64,000 nucleotides of DNA from Loktanella sp. S4079 (GCF_000967725.1 NZ_JXYE01000002.1:558001-622000), one strand, 5' to 3'; positions 28,541 to 39,363 are shown, counted from the first letter of the stretch. The notes: generated by a model not told the origin, from the letters alone. Numbers and translations: made by a program.

Positions 28541-29472
28541 GAAACTTCCTTGGTTTGGTTGGCGGGCGTTGCAAAGCTACCGCCATTTTCGATGGCCCAA
28601 TTTGCATTTGTCTTGATCCCGCCAAGCGGAAAGAAATGCACATTGGTAATGTTAAAGTCTGGGTTCGCGGCCTTATGTGCGGCAAGGTCTGCAACCACAT
28701 CTGTAGGGGTGTAGGGCAAGACCAGTTTTGTGACGTCCATGGCACGTTTTTGTAGCACCTTGAGCGACGGGCCAACACCGCAGGCGATGGCGAACTTAAT
28801 CAGCGTCTGAAGCTTGGCCGGGCCAGCGATCCCGATATGGATTGGGATCGTAATGCCAGCATCGCGCAGGGCATCTGCCCATTGGATAATCGGCGCGGCC
28901 TCAAAGGCGAACTGTGTCGCGAGGGCCATTTTCGCATCTGTCGTGTCCGAAAACCGTTGTTTCCAGTGCAGAGCTTCCATCACGTTTTTGTCGCTGCCAT
29001 CTTTGTCGATGTCGCGGTTTCCTTCGGGGTGACCTGCGACGTGGAGGCGCGCGAAGTCGCCAAACAGGCCGGTTTCCAGCAATTGCATCGAACTGTGAAA
29101 ATCACCCTTGGGCTCTGAAACACCGCCCGCCAATAGCAATGCTTGGTTGACGCCTGCCTCCGACTGATAACGGTCGATCCAATCGGCCAAAGTTGCGCGG
29201 TCTTGGATAATACGAGCAGGGAAATGCGGCATCACCTGAAACCCATCAGACGCGAGCCGTTTGGCCGTCGCGACCATGTCGTCGATTGGGGTGCCGTCGA
29301 TATGTGCGATATAAACACGCGTTCCCGCTGGAAGTAGATCTTTGAAGTCGTCAACCTTTTCGGCGGTTCGTGGCATCACCTCGATCGAATAATCTTTGAG
29401 AAACGCGACCACGTCAGGGCTAACCCCCGGCAATGTGGATTCTTTGCGTTTCATAAAGGGAAGTAGGGACAT
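28537..29472 (-). CDS. Methylenetetrahydrofolate reductase (MetF-like)
   Basis: A 311-residue TIM-barrel flavoprotein expected to reduce 5,10-methylene-THF to 5-methyl-THF. It is a divergent MetF branch: VYIAHIDGTPIDDMVATAKRL, VMPHFPARII and LLLAGGVSEPKGDF correspond to the folate- and FAD-binding strands, and HVAGHPEGNRD resembles the A-G-Y-P-E-x-H motif. GGAGG five bases before ATG 29472 fixes the start; the upstream TTG at 29517 has no such site. In roseobacters such reductases can also run toward oxidation of methyl groups from DMSP. It lies between the PF13769 gene and the pterin methyltransferase on one transcript. Confidence 0.85.
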   Translation of the reverse strand: MSLLPFMKRKESTLPGVSPDVVAFLKDYSIEVMPRTAEKVDDFKDLLPAGTRVYIAHIDGTPIDDMVATAKRLASDGFQVMPHFPARIIQDRATLADWIDRYQSEAGVNQALLLAGGVSEPKGDFHSSMQLLETGLFGDFARLHVAGHPEGNRDIDKDGSDKNVMEALHWKQRFSDTTDAKMALATQFAFEAAPIIQWADALRDAGITIPIHIGIAGPAKLQTLIKFAIACGVGPSLKVLQKRAMDVTKLVLPYTPTDVVADLAAHKAANPDFNITNVHFFPLGGIKTNANWAIENGGSFATPANQTKEVS

Positions 29473-29513
29473 TGCGACCTCCGTGATGCGCGCGGTTATG
29501 CTGGCGTTCGGTT

Positions 29514-29810
29514 TCAATTCCAGCCGTCGTTGGCGATAAGCGCTTTGAGGCGCTCTTGATCATATTCGGTGTCGATCCGCGCAGCCTCGGCTGTGGCGGC
29601 TTCGACATCTGTTCCAACAACAGGGTAGGGCGCGGCCTTGCGGAACCCGGCGAGATAATCGTCAGATTCTGCGGCCCCCGATTTCATCGCAGCGCGATCA
29701 ATTGCTTGTTCGAACCGTTCTGGCAGGGGCATTTTTGTGCCTTTACGACCACGGCCGACAATGACTTGGGCGGGCATATCGCGCCAGTAGACAATTGTGA
29801 CGTCGGGCAT
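29514..29810 (-). CDS. PF13769 'virulence factor' family small protein
   Basis: A 98-residue soluble protein. The start MPDVTIVYWRDMPAQVIVGRGR and the later ESDDYLAGFRKAAPYPVVG match the family named Virulence_fact (PF13769), whose name says little about function. It is the first gene of the transcript leading to MetF-like and methyl-THF:corrinoid methyltransferase genes, 41 bases before the metF-like start. I infer a helper role in this one-carbon branch. No catalytic motif can be recognised. Confidence 0.75.
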   Translation of the reverse strand: MPDVTIVYWRDMPAQVIVGRGRKGTKMPLPERFEQAIDRAAMKSGAAESDDYLAGFRKAAPYPVVGTDVEAATAEAARIDTEYDQERLKALIANDGWN

Positions 29811-29850
29811 GTGGTGATTCCCCCTATTGCTGTATCTTTGGTTCTAGCAT

Positions 29851-29882
29851 TCGATTTTCGACAACGATGTCGATTTTCGACA
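29851..29882. promoter_or_regulatory. Duplicated operator-like sites upstream of the methyl-folate operon
   Basis: A 13-base direct repeat TCGATTTTCGACA at 29851-29863 and 29870-29882, spaced 19 bases start to start (nearly two helical turns). The second copy extends to the perfect inverted repeat TGTCGA-TTT-TCGACA (29868-29882). It begins 41 bases upstream of the PF13769 start. Looks like a tandem transcription-factor site. Confidence 0.55.
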
Positions 29883-30063
29883 TCACGGACGCATTGAGCG
29901 ACGGGCACTTGCTAACCCATGCCTAGCAGTGGGGCCATATCATCGGCGTCCCATAATGTTCATATCCAAGATGCATCCTATTCACGAAGTTGATCACAAG
30001 GCTTGTGCAAACCGATTTCGCGGCCTAGCTTGTGAGTAACTCGAAAAATGGAGGGCGTGTCCA

Positions 30064-31176
30064 ATGGCGCCCAAGCGTCCCAAAGGTGCGGGCGCGTTCC
30101 CAAAAGCGGTCGATACCCCCGCGCCAAAACGTCCCGATCCTGCGTCGCTCTATGCGGCATTGGATTTGGGCACAAATAGCTGTCGTATGCTGATTGCCCA
30201 GCCGAAGGGCAGCCAGTTTCATGTTGTCGATAGCTTCTCAAAATCTGTGCAGCTAGGCCATGGCCTGGAAAGCACTGGTCGTTTGTCGCGTGCGTCGATG
30301 AATCGTACGATTTCGGCGATGCGTATTTGTCGTGAAAAGCTCAAGCGCCACGGCGTGAAACACATGCGGCTGGTCGCGACAGAAGCCTGTCGGCGTGCAC
30401 AGAACGGTCACAAGTTTATATCGCAGGTGCGCCGCGAAACGGGTTTGCAGCTTGAGATTATCAAGCCCGAGGAAGAAGCGCGGCTCGCGGTGATCTCATG
30501 TGCCCCGTTGGTGAGCGTAAACACCGACCAGTTGCTGGTTGTTGATATCGGCGGTGGTTCTACTGAACTGGTATGGATTGACCTGACAAATGTACCCAAA
30601 CGCGAACGCCCGAGGGCGATCATGCGTTTGCATGCTGGGTTTAAATCTGACCCCGGTCCCTTTGCCGCCGCTAAGGTGGTTGATTGGATTTCGGTCCCGC
30701 TTGGCGTTGCAACTTTGCGTGATCAATTCGCAGATGTCGAAGATGATTCCGCGCGTTTTGCGCTAATGAGCTGGTTTTTTGAGGAAAACCTTGAAGAGTT
30801 CTCTCCCTATGCGGCGGCCCAAGCCCGTGAGGGTTTTCAGATCATTGGGACGAGTGGCACGGTAACGACAGTTGCGGCCAGCCATTTGGGGTTGAAACGC
30901 TATGACCGGACCAAAGTAGACGGTCTGAGGATGACCTCTGATCAGATTGATGCCGTGATCCGCGATTACCTTTCGCTTGGCCCAACCGGGCGGCGTGCGG
31001 ACCCGCGCATTGGTAAGGATCGGCAGGCTTTGATCATGTCTGGCTCTGCGATTTTGCAGGCGCTCATGCGGCTCTGGCCAACAGATCGTCTGTCCGTGGC
31101 GGATCGCGGACTACGCGAAGGCCTACTTTATGCACAAATGTCTGCAGATGGGGTCTTGGAAGACGCACCGTTTTAA
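30064..31176 (+). CDS. ppx: Ppx/GppA family exopolyphosphatase
   Basis: A 370-residue ASKHA-fold phosphatase of the Ppx/GppA family that removes phosphate from polyphosphate ends or from pppGpp. YAALDLGTNSCRMLIAQP near residue 30 is the first phosphate loop, VVDIGGGSTELVWI near residue 160 the second, and GTSGTVTTVAA near residue 264 the third. It lacks the long C-terminal part of E. coli Ppx. GGAGG stands about ten bases before the ATG. It is followed after 15 bases by rlmE, a pairing common in this group. Confidence 0.88.
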   Translation: MAPKRPKGAGAFPKAVDTPAPKRPDPASLYAALDLGTNSCRMLIAQPKGSQFHVVDSFSKSVQLGHGLESTGRLSRASMNRTISAMRICREKLKRHGVKHMRLVATEACRRAQNGHKFISQVRRETGLQLEIIKPEEEARLAVISCAPLVSVNTDQLLVVDIGGGSTELVWIDLTNVPKRERPRAIMRLHAGFKSDPGPFAAAKVVDWISVPLGVATLRDQFADVEDDSARFALMSWFFEENLEEFSPYAAAQAREGFQIIGTSGTVTTVAASHLGLKRYDRTKVDGLRMTSDQIDAVIRDYLSLGPTGRRADPRIGKDRQALIMSGSAILQALMRLWPTDRLSVADRGLREGLLYAQMSADGVLEDAPF

Positions 31177-31191
31177 GCGATAGGCAATGCT

Positions 31192-31917
31192 ATGGCCAAG
31201 AAGACAACAAAAAACACATCGGGACGCGGACAGCGTGACCTGACCGTCAAAGTCAAAACCGCGCGCGGACGCAAGCTTAGCTCGACGCTCTGGTTGCAGC
31301 GACAGTTGAATGATCCCTATGTGAAGCGCGCGCAAGCCGAAGGCTATCGTGGGCGGGCTGCGTTTAAGATCCTTGAACTGGATGACAAGTATCGCTTTCT
31401 CGTGCCCGGTGCGCGCGTTGTTGATCTGGGCTGTGCTCCGGGCGGCTGGTTGCAAGTCGCCGTTAAGCGTGTCAATGCGTTGGGTGAACGCAAGAGCAAA
31501 GCGCAGGGGTATGTCTTGGGGGTGGACCTGCAAGAGGTCGCGCCAATCGCGGGCGCCGAAATTCACCAACTTGATTTCCTAGAAGATGACGCCGACCAAA
31601 AGGTCATGGGGTGGCTTGGCGGTTCGGCCGATGTTGTGATGTCTGATATGGCGGCGGCTTCTTCTGGACATAAACAGACCGATCACCTGCGGATCATGAC
31701 GCTCTGCGAAACAGCTGCTTATTTCGCATTTGATGTCTTGGCCGAAGGTGGCACTTTTGTTGCGAAGGTTCTTGCTGGTGGGGCAGAGGGGGATCTGCAA
31801 AAGCTATTGAAGTCGCGGTTCAAAAAGGTCGCGAACGTCAAACCGCCAGCGTCACGTTCTGATAGTTCAGAGAAATTCGTCGTTGCGACCGGTTTCAAAG
31901 GTCCAGTCGAGGACTAA
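31192..31917 (+). CDS. rlmE: 23S rRNA 2'-O-methyltransferase RlmE (FtsJ/RrmJ)
   Basis: Methylates the 2'-hydroxyl of U2552 (E. coli numbering) in 23S rRNA, helping late 50S assembly. The 241-residue protein has the catalytic K-D-K-E set: Lys in [12 protein letters not shown] near residue 57, Asp in [12 protein letters not shown] near residue 149, Lys in FVAKVLAGG near residue 190, and Glu in [12 protein letters not shown] near the end. The SAM loop is [16 protein letters not shown] basic N-terminal extension of ~30 residues is present. It ends in overlap with the convergent sulfotransferase gene. Confidence 0.94.
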   Translation: MAKKTTKNTSGRGQRDLTVKVKTARGRKLSSTLWLQRQLNDPYVKRAQAEGYRGRAAFKILELDDKYRFLVPGARVVDLGCAPGGWLQVAVKRVNALGERKSKAQGYVLGVDLQEVAPIAGAEIHQLDFLEDDADQKVMGWLGGSADVVMSDMAAASSGHKQTDHLRIMTLCETAAYFAFDVLAEGGTFVAKVLAGGAEGDLQKLLKSRFKKVANVKPPASRSDSSEKFVVATGFKGPVED

Positions 31918-32507
31918 CTTTGGCCAAGTTCCCAGATCGCGAACTCTTCGGGGCGTTTTTCGCGTAGTTTCGCTTCGATTTCGGGCGAGAGCACGAAGTC
32001 CTTCTTTGGTGAGACATTCAACTGCTTTAGCTTGATCGTCCGCTGAAGCCGTTGTTCCAAAAACGCGATAATCTTGTCCTGCGCCTCATAACGGAACAAA
32101 TGATCAACGCCCAATGTACCGTTGACATACATGAATTTTGATTGCGACCCTACCGCGGCAAATTGGGCAGGGTTGCCTTTGCAGTATTCGTCGACAAAGG
32201 TGTCGAAGCTAACATTATACGTGCTGTTCGGATGCCCAATGAGGTCTTCGCGCGAACGATACCGATACCAGCTCCCGAGCCAATCAATTGGATTACGCAC
32301 CACAGCCATGACTTCTGGATCTTGTCCGCCAGCCTGTTTGAAAAATGGCTTAAGGAATCGTTTATAACGATAGGCAGGAGAGTGTTTCAGGTGCGGTGGA
32401 TTGCGCAAAACCATTGCTGCATGTGGCGCTAAAGCCCCCTGAAGCGCCGTTGTTCCGGTCTTTGGGACGGAAAGCAGAACGAGATTTTCTTTCCAAAAAA
32501 CAAGCAT
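31914..32507 (-). CDS. Sulfotransferase-like protein
   Basis: A 197-residue protein with the PAPS-binding features of sulfotransferases: a 5'-phosphosulfate loop [10 protein letters not shown] near residue 13 and a 3'-phosphate motif [12 protein letters not shown] near residue 70. It is short for the class. The acceptor is unknown; roseobacter sulfotransferases of this type are often linked to surface glycans or lipids, but nothing nearby supports a choice. It stands alone, convergent with rlmE and divergent from recA. Confidence 0.75.
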   Translation of the reverse strand: MLVFWKENLVLLSVPKTGTTALQGALAPHAAMVLRNPPHLKHSPAYRYKRFLKPFFKQAGGQDPEVMAVVRNPIDWLGSWYRYRSREDLIGHPNSTYNVSFDTFVDEYCKGNPAQFAAVGSQSKFMYVNGTLGVDHLFRYEAQDKIIAFLEQRLQRTIKLKQLNVSPKKDFVLSPEIEAKLREKRPEEFAIWELGQS

Positions 32508-32635
32508 TTATATGTCGCTCTTTCGATCAACTTCCGGGGATATTCACGTATAAACCAAACCTTAACCGTTTCGAGCCAAAGGTGGAAACGTAAATTAATC
32601 TTGCAATGTTCTTGTTTTGGTCTAGTTAATATTGA

Positions 32636-32650
32636 GAACATAAAAAGAAC
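32636..32650. promoter_or_regulatory. recA: SOS (LexA) box upstream of recA
   Basis: GAAC (32636-32639), seven bases, GAAC (32647-32650): a perfect match to the alphaproteobacterial LexA box GAAC-N7-GAAC (GTTC-N7-GTTC on the other strand). It is 50 bases before the recA start. A weaker GTTC-N7-GGTC lies at 32608-32622. Confidence 0.85.
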
Positions 32651-32699
32651 AAAGCAGTGATTGCCGCCTTGGCTGGCGCGTGAAATAAGGACTTGAAAC

Positions 32700-33776
32700 A
32701 TGGCAACGGCAGAGCTCCTCAAAATGGCTGACAAGAAAACGGCAGATAAAGAAAAAGCGCTCGAAAGCGCGCTGGCACAGATCGAACGGCAGTTCGGTAA
32801 GGGCTCAATTATGAAGCTCGGCGGCGATAACAAGATGGCTGATATTGAGGCGACATCAACGGGCTCTCTGGGCTTAGATATCGCGCTCGGTATTGGCGGG
32901 CTGCCGAAAGGGCGGATTGTCGAAATCTATGGTCCAGAATCCTCGGGTAAGACCACGCTGACCCTTCACACTATCGCCGAAGAGCAGAAAAAAGGCGGCG
33001 TTTGTGCATTTGTTGATGCCGAACACGCGCTTGACCCGGCTTATGCGAAAAAACTGGGCGTGAATCTGGATGAGTTGCTGATTTCGCAGCCTGATACAGG
33101 TGAACAAGCGCTTGAAATCGTTGATACTCTTGTGCGCTCGGGCGCTGTTAGCATGGTCATCGTCGATTCAGTTGCTGCGCTGACACCAAAATCCGAACTT
33201 GAAGGTGACATGGGTGACAGTAGCGTGGGCGTCCACGCGCGCTTGATGTCGCAAGCCATGCGTAAATTGACCGGCTCGATCAATCGTTCTGGCTGTATGG
33301 TTATCTTTATCAACCAAATCCGCATGAAAATCGGCGTCATGTTCGGGTCACCTGAAACAACAACTGGCGGTAACGCACTGAAATTCTATGCCTCGGTTCG
33401 TTTGGATATTCGTCGCATTGGCTCGATCAAGGACCGTGATGAGGTGGTCGGTAACGCCACACGCGTAAAGGTCGTGAAGAACAAAGTTGCACCGCCATTT
33501 AAGCAAGTCGAATTCGATATCATGTATGGCGAAGGGATTTCCAAAACGGGCGAACTGCTTGATTTGGGGGTCAAGGCTGGCGTGGTTGATAAATCGGGCG
33601 CGTGGTTCAGTTATGGTGATGAACGCATCGGACAAGGGCGCGAAAATTCAAAAACCTTCCTGCGTGAAAACACGGCCATCGCACTGGAAATTGAAGATAA
33701 AATTCGTGCGGCGCACGGGCTTGATTTCGATGCCCCCATTGGGGGCTCAGATGATGACGACCTAGTCGAAGTCTAA
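32700..33776 (+). CDS. recA: RecA recombinase
   Basis: DNA strand-exchange ATPase and SOS co-protease, 358 residues. Walker [10 protein letters not shown] near residue 75, Walker [13 protein letters not shown], loop L1/L2 region [21 protein letters not shown], and an acidic C-terminal tail [13 protein letters not shown] precedes the ATG. The LexA box upstream implies DNA-damage induction with autoregulation through LexA cleavage. A terminator follows. Confidence 0.98.
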   Translation: MATAELLKMADKKTADKEKALESALAQIERQFGKGSIMKLGGDNKMADIEATSTGSLGLDIALGIGGLPKGRIVEIYGPESSGKTTLTLHTIAEEQKKGGVCAFVDAEHALDPAYAKKLGVNLDELLISQPDTGEQALEIVDTLVRSGAVSMVIVDSVAALTPKSELEGDMGDSSVGVHARLMSQAMRKLTGSINRSGCMVIFINQIRMKIGVMFGSPETTTGGNALKFYASVRLDIRRIGSIKDRDEVVGNATRVKVVKNKVAPPFKQVEFDIMYGEGISKTGELLDLGVKAGVVDKSGAWFSYGDERIGQGRENSKTFLRENTAIALEIEDKIRAAHGLDFDAPIGGSDDDDLVEV

Positions 33777-33795
33777 TTTTTCGATCAGATGAACG

Positions 33796-33821
33796 AAAGG
33801 CGCTGCAGTTGTAGCGCCTTT
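33796..33821 (+). terminator. Rho-independent terminator after recA
   Basis: AAAGGCGCT (33796-33804) pairs with AGCGCCTTT (33813-33821) across an eight-base loop, followed by CTTGCG. It separates recA from alaS. Confidence 0.8.
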
Positions 33822-33931
33822 CTTGCGTTTGCACCCGAAATGCCGGTTATGAAATGCGCCTGTACTGTGGACAGTAGGCAGGTCCCTCGCTATTTCTGCA
33901 AGCGAATATGACGCATTTATGAAAGCCTGCC

Positions 33932-36586
33932 ATGACCAGTCTTGCTGATATCCGATCCACGTTTTTGAACTACTTCGAAAAGCAGGGTCACCAGATTGTT
34001 GCCTCTAGCCCTCTTGTCCCGCGCAATGATCCCACTTTGATGTTCACCAACTCGGGTATGGTTCAGTTTAAGAATTGTTTTACAGGTGTCGAAACACGCG
34101 ACTATCAGCGTGCGACCACAGCACAAAAATGTGTCCGCGCTGGGGGTAAACACAATGATTTGGACAATGTCGGATACACGGCGCGGCACCACACCTTCTT
34201 TGAAATGCTGGGTAACTTTTCGTTTGGCGACTACTTTAAATCCGAGGCTATTCCATTCGCGTGGGAGCTGGTGACCAAAGAGTTTGGTGTTGATCCGAAA
34301 CGACTGCTTACCACGGTTTATCACACTGACGATGAAGCCTTTGAAATCTGGAAGAAAGTTGGTGTTCCAGAGGATCGGATCATCCGTATCGATACATCTG
34401 ATAACTTTTGGCAGATGGGGCCAACCGGCCCATGCGGTCCTTGCACCGAAATCTTCTACGACCATGGCGATCACATTTGGGGTGGCCCTCCAGGCTCGCC
34501 CGAAGAGGATGGTGACCGCTTTATCGAAATCTGGAACGTCGTTTTCATGCAAAACGAGCAGTTCGAAGATGGCTCGATGCGCGCGCTTGATATGCAGTCC
34601 ATCGATACCGGCATGGGGCTAGAGCGGATTGCAGCGCTTTTGCAGGGCAGCCATGATAACTATCAGACGGACCTGTTTAAGGCACTGATCGAGGCGTCAG
34701 CCCACGCGACAAACACTGATCCTTTCGGCGATCAAAATGTCCATCACCGTGTGATTTCTGATCACTTGCGTTCGACATCCTTCCTGATCGCAGAAGGCGT
34801 TTTGCCATCAAATGAAGGGCGCGGTTATGTACTGCGCCGGATTATGCGCCGCGCGATGCGTCACGCACACTTGCTCGGTGCCAAAGACCCGGTCATGCAC
34901 AAATTGGTGCCTGCCTTGGTTCAACAGATGGGGGCCGCTTACCCTGAGCTGGGGCAGGGCCAGCGATTGATCGAAGAAACGCTGTTGAACGAGGAAGTGC
35001 GTTTTAAACAGACATTGGAGCGCGGCCTTAAGCTGCTCGATGATGAACTATCTGATCTGCCAGACGGTGATGCATTACCGGGCGCGGCAGCTTTCAAACT
35101 TTATGATACTTACGGCTTCCCGCTTGATCTGACCCAAGATGCGCTGCGCGAAAAGGGACGGACAGTTGATACGGACGGTTTTGATGCCGCTATGGCCGAG
35201 CAAAAGGCCAAAGCCCGCGCAGCTTGGTCCGGTATTGGCGAGGCAGCTGATAGTGCAATTTGGTTTGATCTGGCCGAACAAGACGGCACAACGGATTTCT
35301 TGGGTTACGATACACTGAACGCCGAAGGACAAATTGTCGGCTTGGTTGCAGGTGGTGAACTGGTCGATAGCGCCGATGCTGATGTGCAAATCGTGCTTAA
35401 CCAAACACCATTCTATGCCGAGGCCGGTGGTCAGGTTGGCGATGCGGGTATCTTGCGTACCGAAACAGGTGTCGCAGAAATTACGGACACGAAAAAGGTC
35501 GCTGGTGTTTACATCCATTTTGCGAAAGTCACTGAAGGTACAATTACCAAAGGACAAGGCGCCACCTTGGAAGTCGGCGTGGATCGCCGTAGCGCTATCC
35601 AGGCGAACCACTCGGCCACGCACCTATTGAACGAAGCCCTCCGCGAAGTGCTGGGTGATCACATTGCGCAGCGCGGATCGTTGAATGCGCCGGATCGTTT
35701 GCGGTTTGACTTTAGCCACACCAAGGCGCTGACCAGCGAAGAAATCGCGCAGGTCGAGCGTGACGTGAACGCGATTATTCGTCAGAATACCACCGTTGAA
35801 ACGCGGATTATGACCCCTGATGATGCCCGCGCATTGGGTGCGCAGGCCTTGTTTGGCGAAAAATACGGTGATGAGGTTCGCGTTGTGTCGATGGGTCGTC
35901 AGGATGGTTCTGGCAAAGGGCTTTCCGGTGATACCTATTCGCTAGAGCTTTGCGGTGGTACGCACGTCAAACAGTTGGGCGAAATTGGCGCGTTTGTTGC
36001 GCTCGGCGACAGTGCGAGCAGTGCAGGTGTCCGCCGGATCGAAGCGCTAACAGGGCAGGCGGCACTTGATTATCTGCGCGAACAAGACAAACAACTGACC
36101 GAAGCAGCAGCTGTACTGAAAGCCCCCGCATCCGAACTGGCCGCACGCGTTAAGGCGCTGATGGATGAACGCAAAGCGCTTTCTAACGAGGTCGCACAGC
36201 TACGTCGTGAGGTCGCCATGGGTGGCGGCGCGAAAGAGGCCGCACCAACCGAGGTGATCAACGGCGTTGCGTTTCAGGCGCAGGTTTTACAAGGCGTGAC
36301 GGGCAAAGACCTACCTGCGCTCATCGACGAAATGAAAGCACAGATGGAAAGCGGCGCGGTTCTATTGATCGCAGATGCCGGTGGCAAAGCGGCCGTGGCC
36401 GTTGGCGTGACAAAGGATATGACAGATCGTGTATCTGCGGTCGACATTTTACGCGCTGTGACGCCTGAGTTGGGCGGTAAAGGTGGCGGTGGCCGCCCCG
36501 ATATGGCCCAAGGTGGCGGAGCATCGGCCGAAAATGCAGAGGCTGCGATTTCCGCTGCAAAATCCGTATTGGAGGGATTAAAATGA
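33932..36586 (+). CDS. alaS: Alanyl-tRNA synthetase
   Basis: Charges tRNA-Ala and edits mischarged Ser and Gly. The 884-residue length is standard. The N-terminal class II core has motif-1 region [37 protein letters not shown] and motif 3 [14 protein letters not shown]. The editing domain shows the zinc ligands HSATH near residue 561 and CGGTH near residue 675, and the C-Ala domain ends in a Gly-rich [16 protein letters not shown]. The stop TGA overlaps the start of the DUF1330 gene (ATGA). Confidence 0.98.
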   Translation: MTSLADIRSTFLNYFEKQGHQIVASSPLVPRNDPTLMFTNSGMVQFKNCFTGVETRDYQRATTAQKCVRAGGKHNDLDNVGYTARHHTFFEMLGNFSFGDYFKSEAIPFAWELVTKEFGVDPKRLLTTVYHTDDEAFEIWKKVGVPEDRIIRIDTSDNFWQMGPTGPCGPCTEIFYDHGDHIWGGPPGSPEEDGDRFIEIWNVVFMQNEQFEDGSMRALDMQSIDTGMGLERIAALLQGSHDNYQTDLFKALIEASAHATNTDPFGDQNVHHRVISDHLRSTSFLIAEGVLPSNEGRGYVLRRIMRRAMRHAHLLGAKDPVMHKLVPALVQQMGAAYPELGQGQRLIEETLLNEEVRFKQTLERGLKLLDDELSDLPDGDALPGAAAFKLYDTYGFPLDLTQDALREKGRTVDTDGFDAAMAEQKAKARAAWSGIGEAADSAIWFDLAEQDGTTDFLGYDTLNAEGQIVGLVAGGELVDSADADVQIVLNQTPFYAEAGGQVGDAGILRTETGVAEITDTKKVAGVYIHFAKVTEGTITKGQGATLEVGVDRRSAIQANHSATHLLNEALREVLGDHIAQRGSLNAPDRLRFDFSHTKALTSEEIAQVERDVNAIIRQNTTVETRIMTPDDARALGAQALFGEKYGDEVRVVSMGRQDGSGKGLSGDTYSLELCGGTHVKQLGEIGAFVALGDSASSAGVRRIEALTGQAALDYLREQDKQLTEAAAVLKAPASELAARVKALMDERKALSNEVAQLRREVAMGGGAKEAAPTEVINGVAFQAQVLQGVTGKDLPALIDEMKAQMESGAVLLIADAGGKAAVAVGVTKDMTDRVSAVDILRAVTPELGGKGGGGRPDMAQGGGASAENAEAAISAAKSVLEGLK

Positions 36587-36870
36587 GCGCGCTTTGGATT
36601 GCCCATGTCACCGTAACGGATGAAGCATCCTACAAGAAATACGCCGAACTCGCGGGCCCAGCGATTGCAGAGCATGGCGGCACGTTTTTGGCCCGTGGTG
36701 GTCGGTTTGTGCAGCTAGAAGGCAAGGAACGCCCACGCAATGTTGTGGCCAAGTTCCCATCGGTTGAGGCAGCGGTCGATTGCTATAATTCCGCCGCTTA
36801 TCAAGCCGCGCTCGACCACGCGCGTGGTGCATCAGAACGTGAATTGATGGTTGTTGAGATCACTGAATAA
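36583..36870 (+). CDS. DUF1330 domain protein
   Basis: A 95-residue member of the dimeric alpha/beta barrel DUF1330 family ([26 protein letters not shown] at the start, then [10 protein letters not shown] and the conserved [19 protein letters not shown]). No enzymatic role is established. It starts inside the alaS stop codon (ATGA), so it is translated with alaS. A strong terminator follows at once. Confidence 0.88.
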   Translation: MSALWIAHVTVTDEASYKKYAELAGPAIAEHGGTFLARGGRFVQLEGKERPRNVVAKFPSVEAAVDCYNSAAYQAALDHARGASERELMVVEITE

Positions 36871-36872
36871 GA

Positions 36873-36900
36873 AAAGCGCGGGTCTAACCCGCGCTTTTTT
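36873..36900. terminator. Bidirectional terminator after DUF1330
   Basis: AAAGCGCGGGT (36873-36883) pairs with ACCCGCGCTTT (36887-36897), then TTT on the plus strand; A-rich on the other side. It serves the alaS operon and probably the convergent VOC gene. Confidence 0.9.
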
Positions 36901-37453
36901 ATGATAGGGTTGGCGCACTTTCCCCGACCAATTCCTGAATGGCGTCGGCAAGGTGAACCTTGTCGATGTGATCCGCTCCTACCGCCACGCGAATACGGTG
37001 GGCACGATGAAGCACATCCGTGTGCGTGAAGCCTTCTGGCGGTTCAAAGCGGTAGCTGGCCAATTCGATCAACATGCCACATGGATCACGGAAATAGATG
37101 CTATCCATGAACCCGCGATCCTTGGGGCCGGAGTTCGGGATTTTCCGCGCTTTGAGGCGTTCAACGGCCTGATCAAACGTGACCTTTGATACGTTAAATG
37201 CCAGATGGTGCAGGTAACCTTGCGATTGATCCACGATCTGGCGTTTGGGTGTGCGATCCTCGGCCGTGAATACTGTAATCAACCGCCCGTCGCCGGGATC
37301 AAAGTAAAGATGGCCTTGATTTGGATCATCCAGATTGGGCTGTTCAAAAACAAATGGCATGCCTAGCACACCCTCCCAGAAATCAATCGTGGACTGGCGG
37401 TCGGCGCCGGTGATCGTGATGTGATGCACGCCTTGAGTTTGTAGCTTGCGCAT
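36899..37453 (-). CDS. VOC-family metalloprotein (glyoxalase / ring-cleaving dioxygenase-like)
   Basis: A 184-residue vicinal-oxygen-chelate protein. Likely metal ligands are the His in GVHHITI near residue 9, His in YLHHLAFNV near residue 82 and Glu in GMLIELASYRF near residue 129. It resembles the half-size ring-cleaving dioxygenase/glyoxalase relatives. The substrate is not known. It stands alone between two terminators. Confidence 0.82.
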   Translation of the reverse strand: MRKLQTQGVHHITITGADRQSTIDFWEGVLGMPFVFEQPNLDDPNQGHLYFDPGDGRLITVFTAEDRTPKRQIVDQSQGYLHHLAFNVSKVTFDQAVERLKARKIPNSGPKDRGFMDSIYFRDPCGMLIELASYRFEPPEGFTHTDVLHRAHRIRVAVGADHIDKVHLADAIQELVGESAPTLS

Positions 37454-37503
37454 GATTGTCTCCTTTGTTGGGAAACAAGATAGCTGTGTTTGCGCAAAGA
37501 AAA

Positions 37504-37526
37504 AGGGCGGCCATGCGGGCCGCCCT
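37504..37526 (-). terminator. Terminator after typA
   Basis: On the minus strand AGGGCGGCC... pairs across a five-base loop (37504-37512 with 37518-37526), followed by a TTTTTCTTT tail. It lies 20 bases past the typA stop. Confidence 0.85.
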
Positions 37527-37545
37527 GTGCAAAAATGCAGATATA

Positions 37546-39363
37546 TCAGCTTGCGCGCGCTTGGCGCTTACGCTCGTGTGGGTCAAGGTAACGCTTGCGC
37601 AGGCGCACAGCGTTTGGTGTGACTTCGACCAGTTCATCATCGTCGATATAGGCAATCGCCTGTTCCAGCGACATGATGGTTGGAGGGGTCAAGCGCACCG
37701 CTTCATCGGTGCCGGATGCCCGGACGTTGGTCAGTTTTTTACCTTTCAGCGGGTTCACCTCAAGGTCGTTTTCACGGCTGTGTTCACCGATGATCATCCC
37801 TTGATACACAGGTTCCTGCGCACCGATGAACATCTTACCGCGATCTTCGAGGTTCCACAGAGCAAAGGCGACAGATGTGCCGTTCTCCATCGAAATCAGA
37901 ACGCCCTGACGGCGGCCTTCGATCTTACCTTTGTACGGCGTTGTACCGTGGAAGATGCGGTTCAATACTCCAGAACCGCGCGTATCGGTCAGGAATTCGC
38001 CGTGATAACCGATCAGACCGCGTGACGGCACATGCGCGATGATGCGGGTTTTACCAGCACCGGCTGGCTTCATTTCGACCAAGTCACCTTTGCGTGGGCC
38101 GGTCAGTTTTTCGACCACAACACCTGTGTATTCATCATCTACGTCGATGGTGACTTCTTCGACAGGTTCCATGCGCTGGCCGTCTTCTTCGGTAAAGATA
38201 ACCTGTGGGCGTGAGATCGACAGCTCAAAGCCTTCGCGGCGCATGTTTTCGATCAAAACACCCATCTGTAATTCGCCACGGCCGGATACTTCGAATGCGT
38301 CACCACCGGGGGTGTCAGCGATCTTAATCGCAACGTTCACTTCGCATTCTTTTTCCAAACGGTTGCGGATAACGCGTGACTGCACGTGTTTGCCGTCGCG
38401 GCCAGCAAGCGGGCTGTCATTGATACCAAAGGTCACCGTGATGGTCGGTGGATCAATCGGCTGGGCAGGGATCGGTTCTTCGATGCTAACGTCACATAGT
38501 GTGTCAGCAACGGTCGCTTTGGTCATACCAGCTACCGTCACGATATCGCCAGCTTCGGCAACGTCGATTGGCTGCTGCTGCAGACCACGGAAGGCGAGGA
38601 TTTTTGAAACGCGAAATTGCTCGATTCTTTCGCCCGTGCGTGACAAAGCCTTGATGGTGTCGCCCGCTTTCAATGTGCCGGTTTCAACACGGCCCGTCAG
38701 AATCCGACCGATGAACGGGTCAGCAGATAGGGTTGTTGCCAGCATTTTGAACGGCTCGTCTTTATGCTCGATCTGCTTGGGCGTTGGGACGTGCTCAACA
38801 ATTTTGTCGAACAGGGCGTCAAGGTTCTCGCGTGGTCCGTCCAATTCGTTGTCACACCAGCCAGAACGACCAGAGGCATACATGGTTGGGAAGTCCAGCT
38901 GTTCGTCGTCAGCTTCGAGCGCGGCAAAGAGGTCAAATACCGCATCTACAGCTTGATCAGGCTCACCATCGGGTTTGTCGACCTTGTTCACAACAACAAT
39001 GGGGCGCAGACCAAGCGCAAGCGCCTTAGACGTCACAAATTTAGTCTGGGGCATCGGGCCTTCGGCCGCGTCAACCAGTAGGACAACGCCGTCAACCATG
39101 GACAGGATGCGCTCAACTTCGCCACCAAAGTCGGCGTGGCCGGGGGTATCAACGATATTGATCCGTGTGCCTTTCCATTCGACAGACGTACATTTCGCCA
39201 GAATGGTGATCCCACGTTCACGTTCGATGTCATTGCTGTCCATCGCCCGTTCTTGGGTAGCTTCGTTTTCCCGGTATACGCCGGATTGCTTGAGAAGTTC
39301 ATCAACAAGAGTAGTCTTGCCGTGGTCAACGTGCGCGATGATCGCGATATTGCGGATATCCAT
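37546..39363 (-). CDS. typA: Ribosome-associated GTPase TypA/BipA
   Basis: Translational GTPase of 605 residues that aids 50S assembly and stress or cold adaptation. G1 reads [14 protein letters not shown] near residue 10, switch region [15 protein letters not shown]3 [12 protein letters not shown], and G4 VVNKVDKPD. The C-terminal BipA-specific domain includes [15 protein letters not shown] and NALIS-like [20 protein letters not shown] 39363 is the start of the conserved [18 protein letters not shown]; a longer reading from 39414 adds a non-conserved leader. Confidence 0.97.
   Translation of the reverse strand: MDIRNIAIIAHVDHGKTTLVDELLKQSGVYRENEATQERAMDSNDIERERGITILAKCTSVEWKGTRINIVDTPGHADFGGEVERILSMVDGVVLLVDAAEGPMPQTKFVTSKALALGLRPIVVVNKVDKPDGEPDQAVDAVFDLFAALEADDEQLDFPTMYASGRSGWCDNELDGPRENLDALFDKIVEHVPTPKQIEHKDEPFKMLATTLSADPFIGRILTGRVETGTLKAGDTIKALSRTGERIEQFRVSKILAFRGLQQQPIDVAEAGDIVTVAGMTKATVADTLCDVSIEEPIPAQPIDPPTITVTFGINDSPLAGRDGKHVQSRVIRNRLEKECEVNVAIKIADTPGGDAFEVSGRGELQMGVLIENMRREGFELSISRPQVIFTEEDGQRMEPVEEVTIDVDDEYTGVVVEKLTGPRKGDLVEMKPAGAGKTRIIAHVPSRGLIGYHGEFLTDTRGSGVLNRIFHGTTPYKGKIEGRRQGVLISMENGTSVAFALWNLEDRGKMFIGAQEPVYQGMIIGEHSRENDLEVNPLKGKKLTNVRASGTDEAVRLTPPTIMSLEQAIAYIDDDELVEVTPNAVRLRKRYLDPHERKRQARAS

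Noticed and set aside
32608..32622. Second SOS-like box upstream of recA
   Set aside because: GTTC-N7-GGTC has a mismatch; the exact GAAC-N7-GAAC at 32636-32650 explains SOS control.
38039..38956. 305-codon open frame on the plus strand
   Set aside because: It lies wholly opposite typA, which is a full-length conserved protein; the frame shows Ser/Arg/Pro-rich shadow composition and no family.
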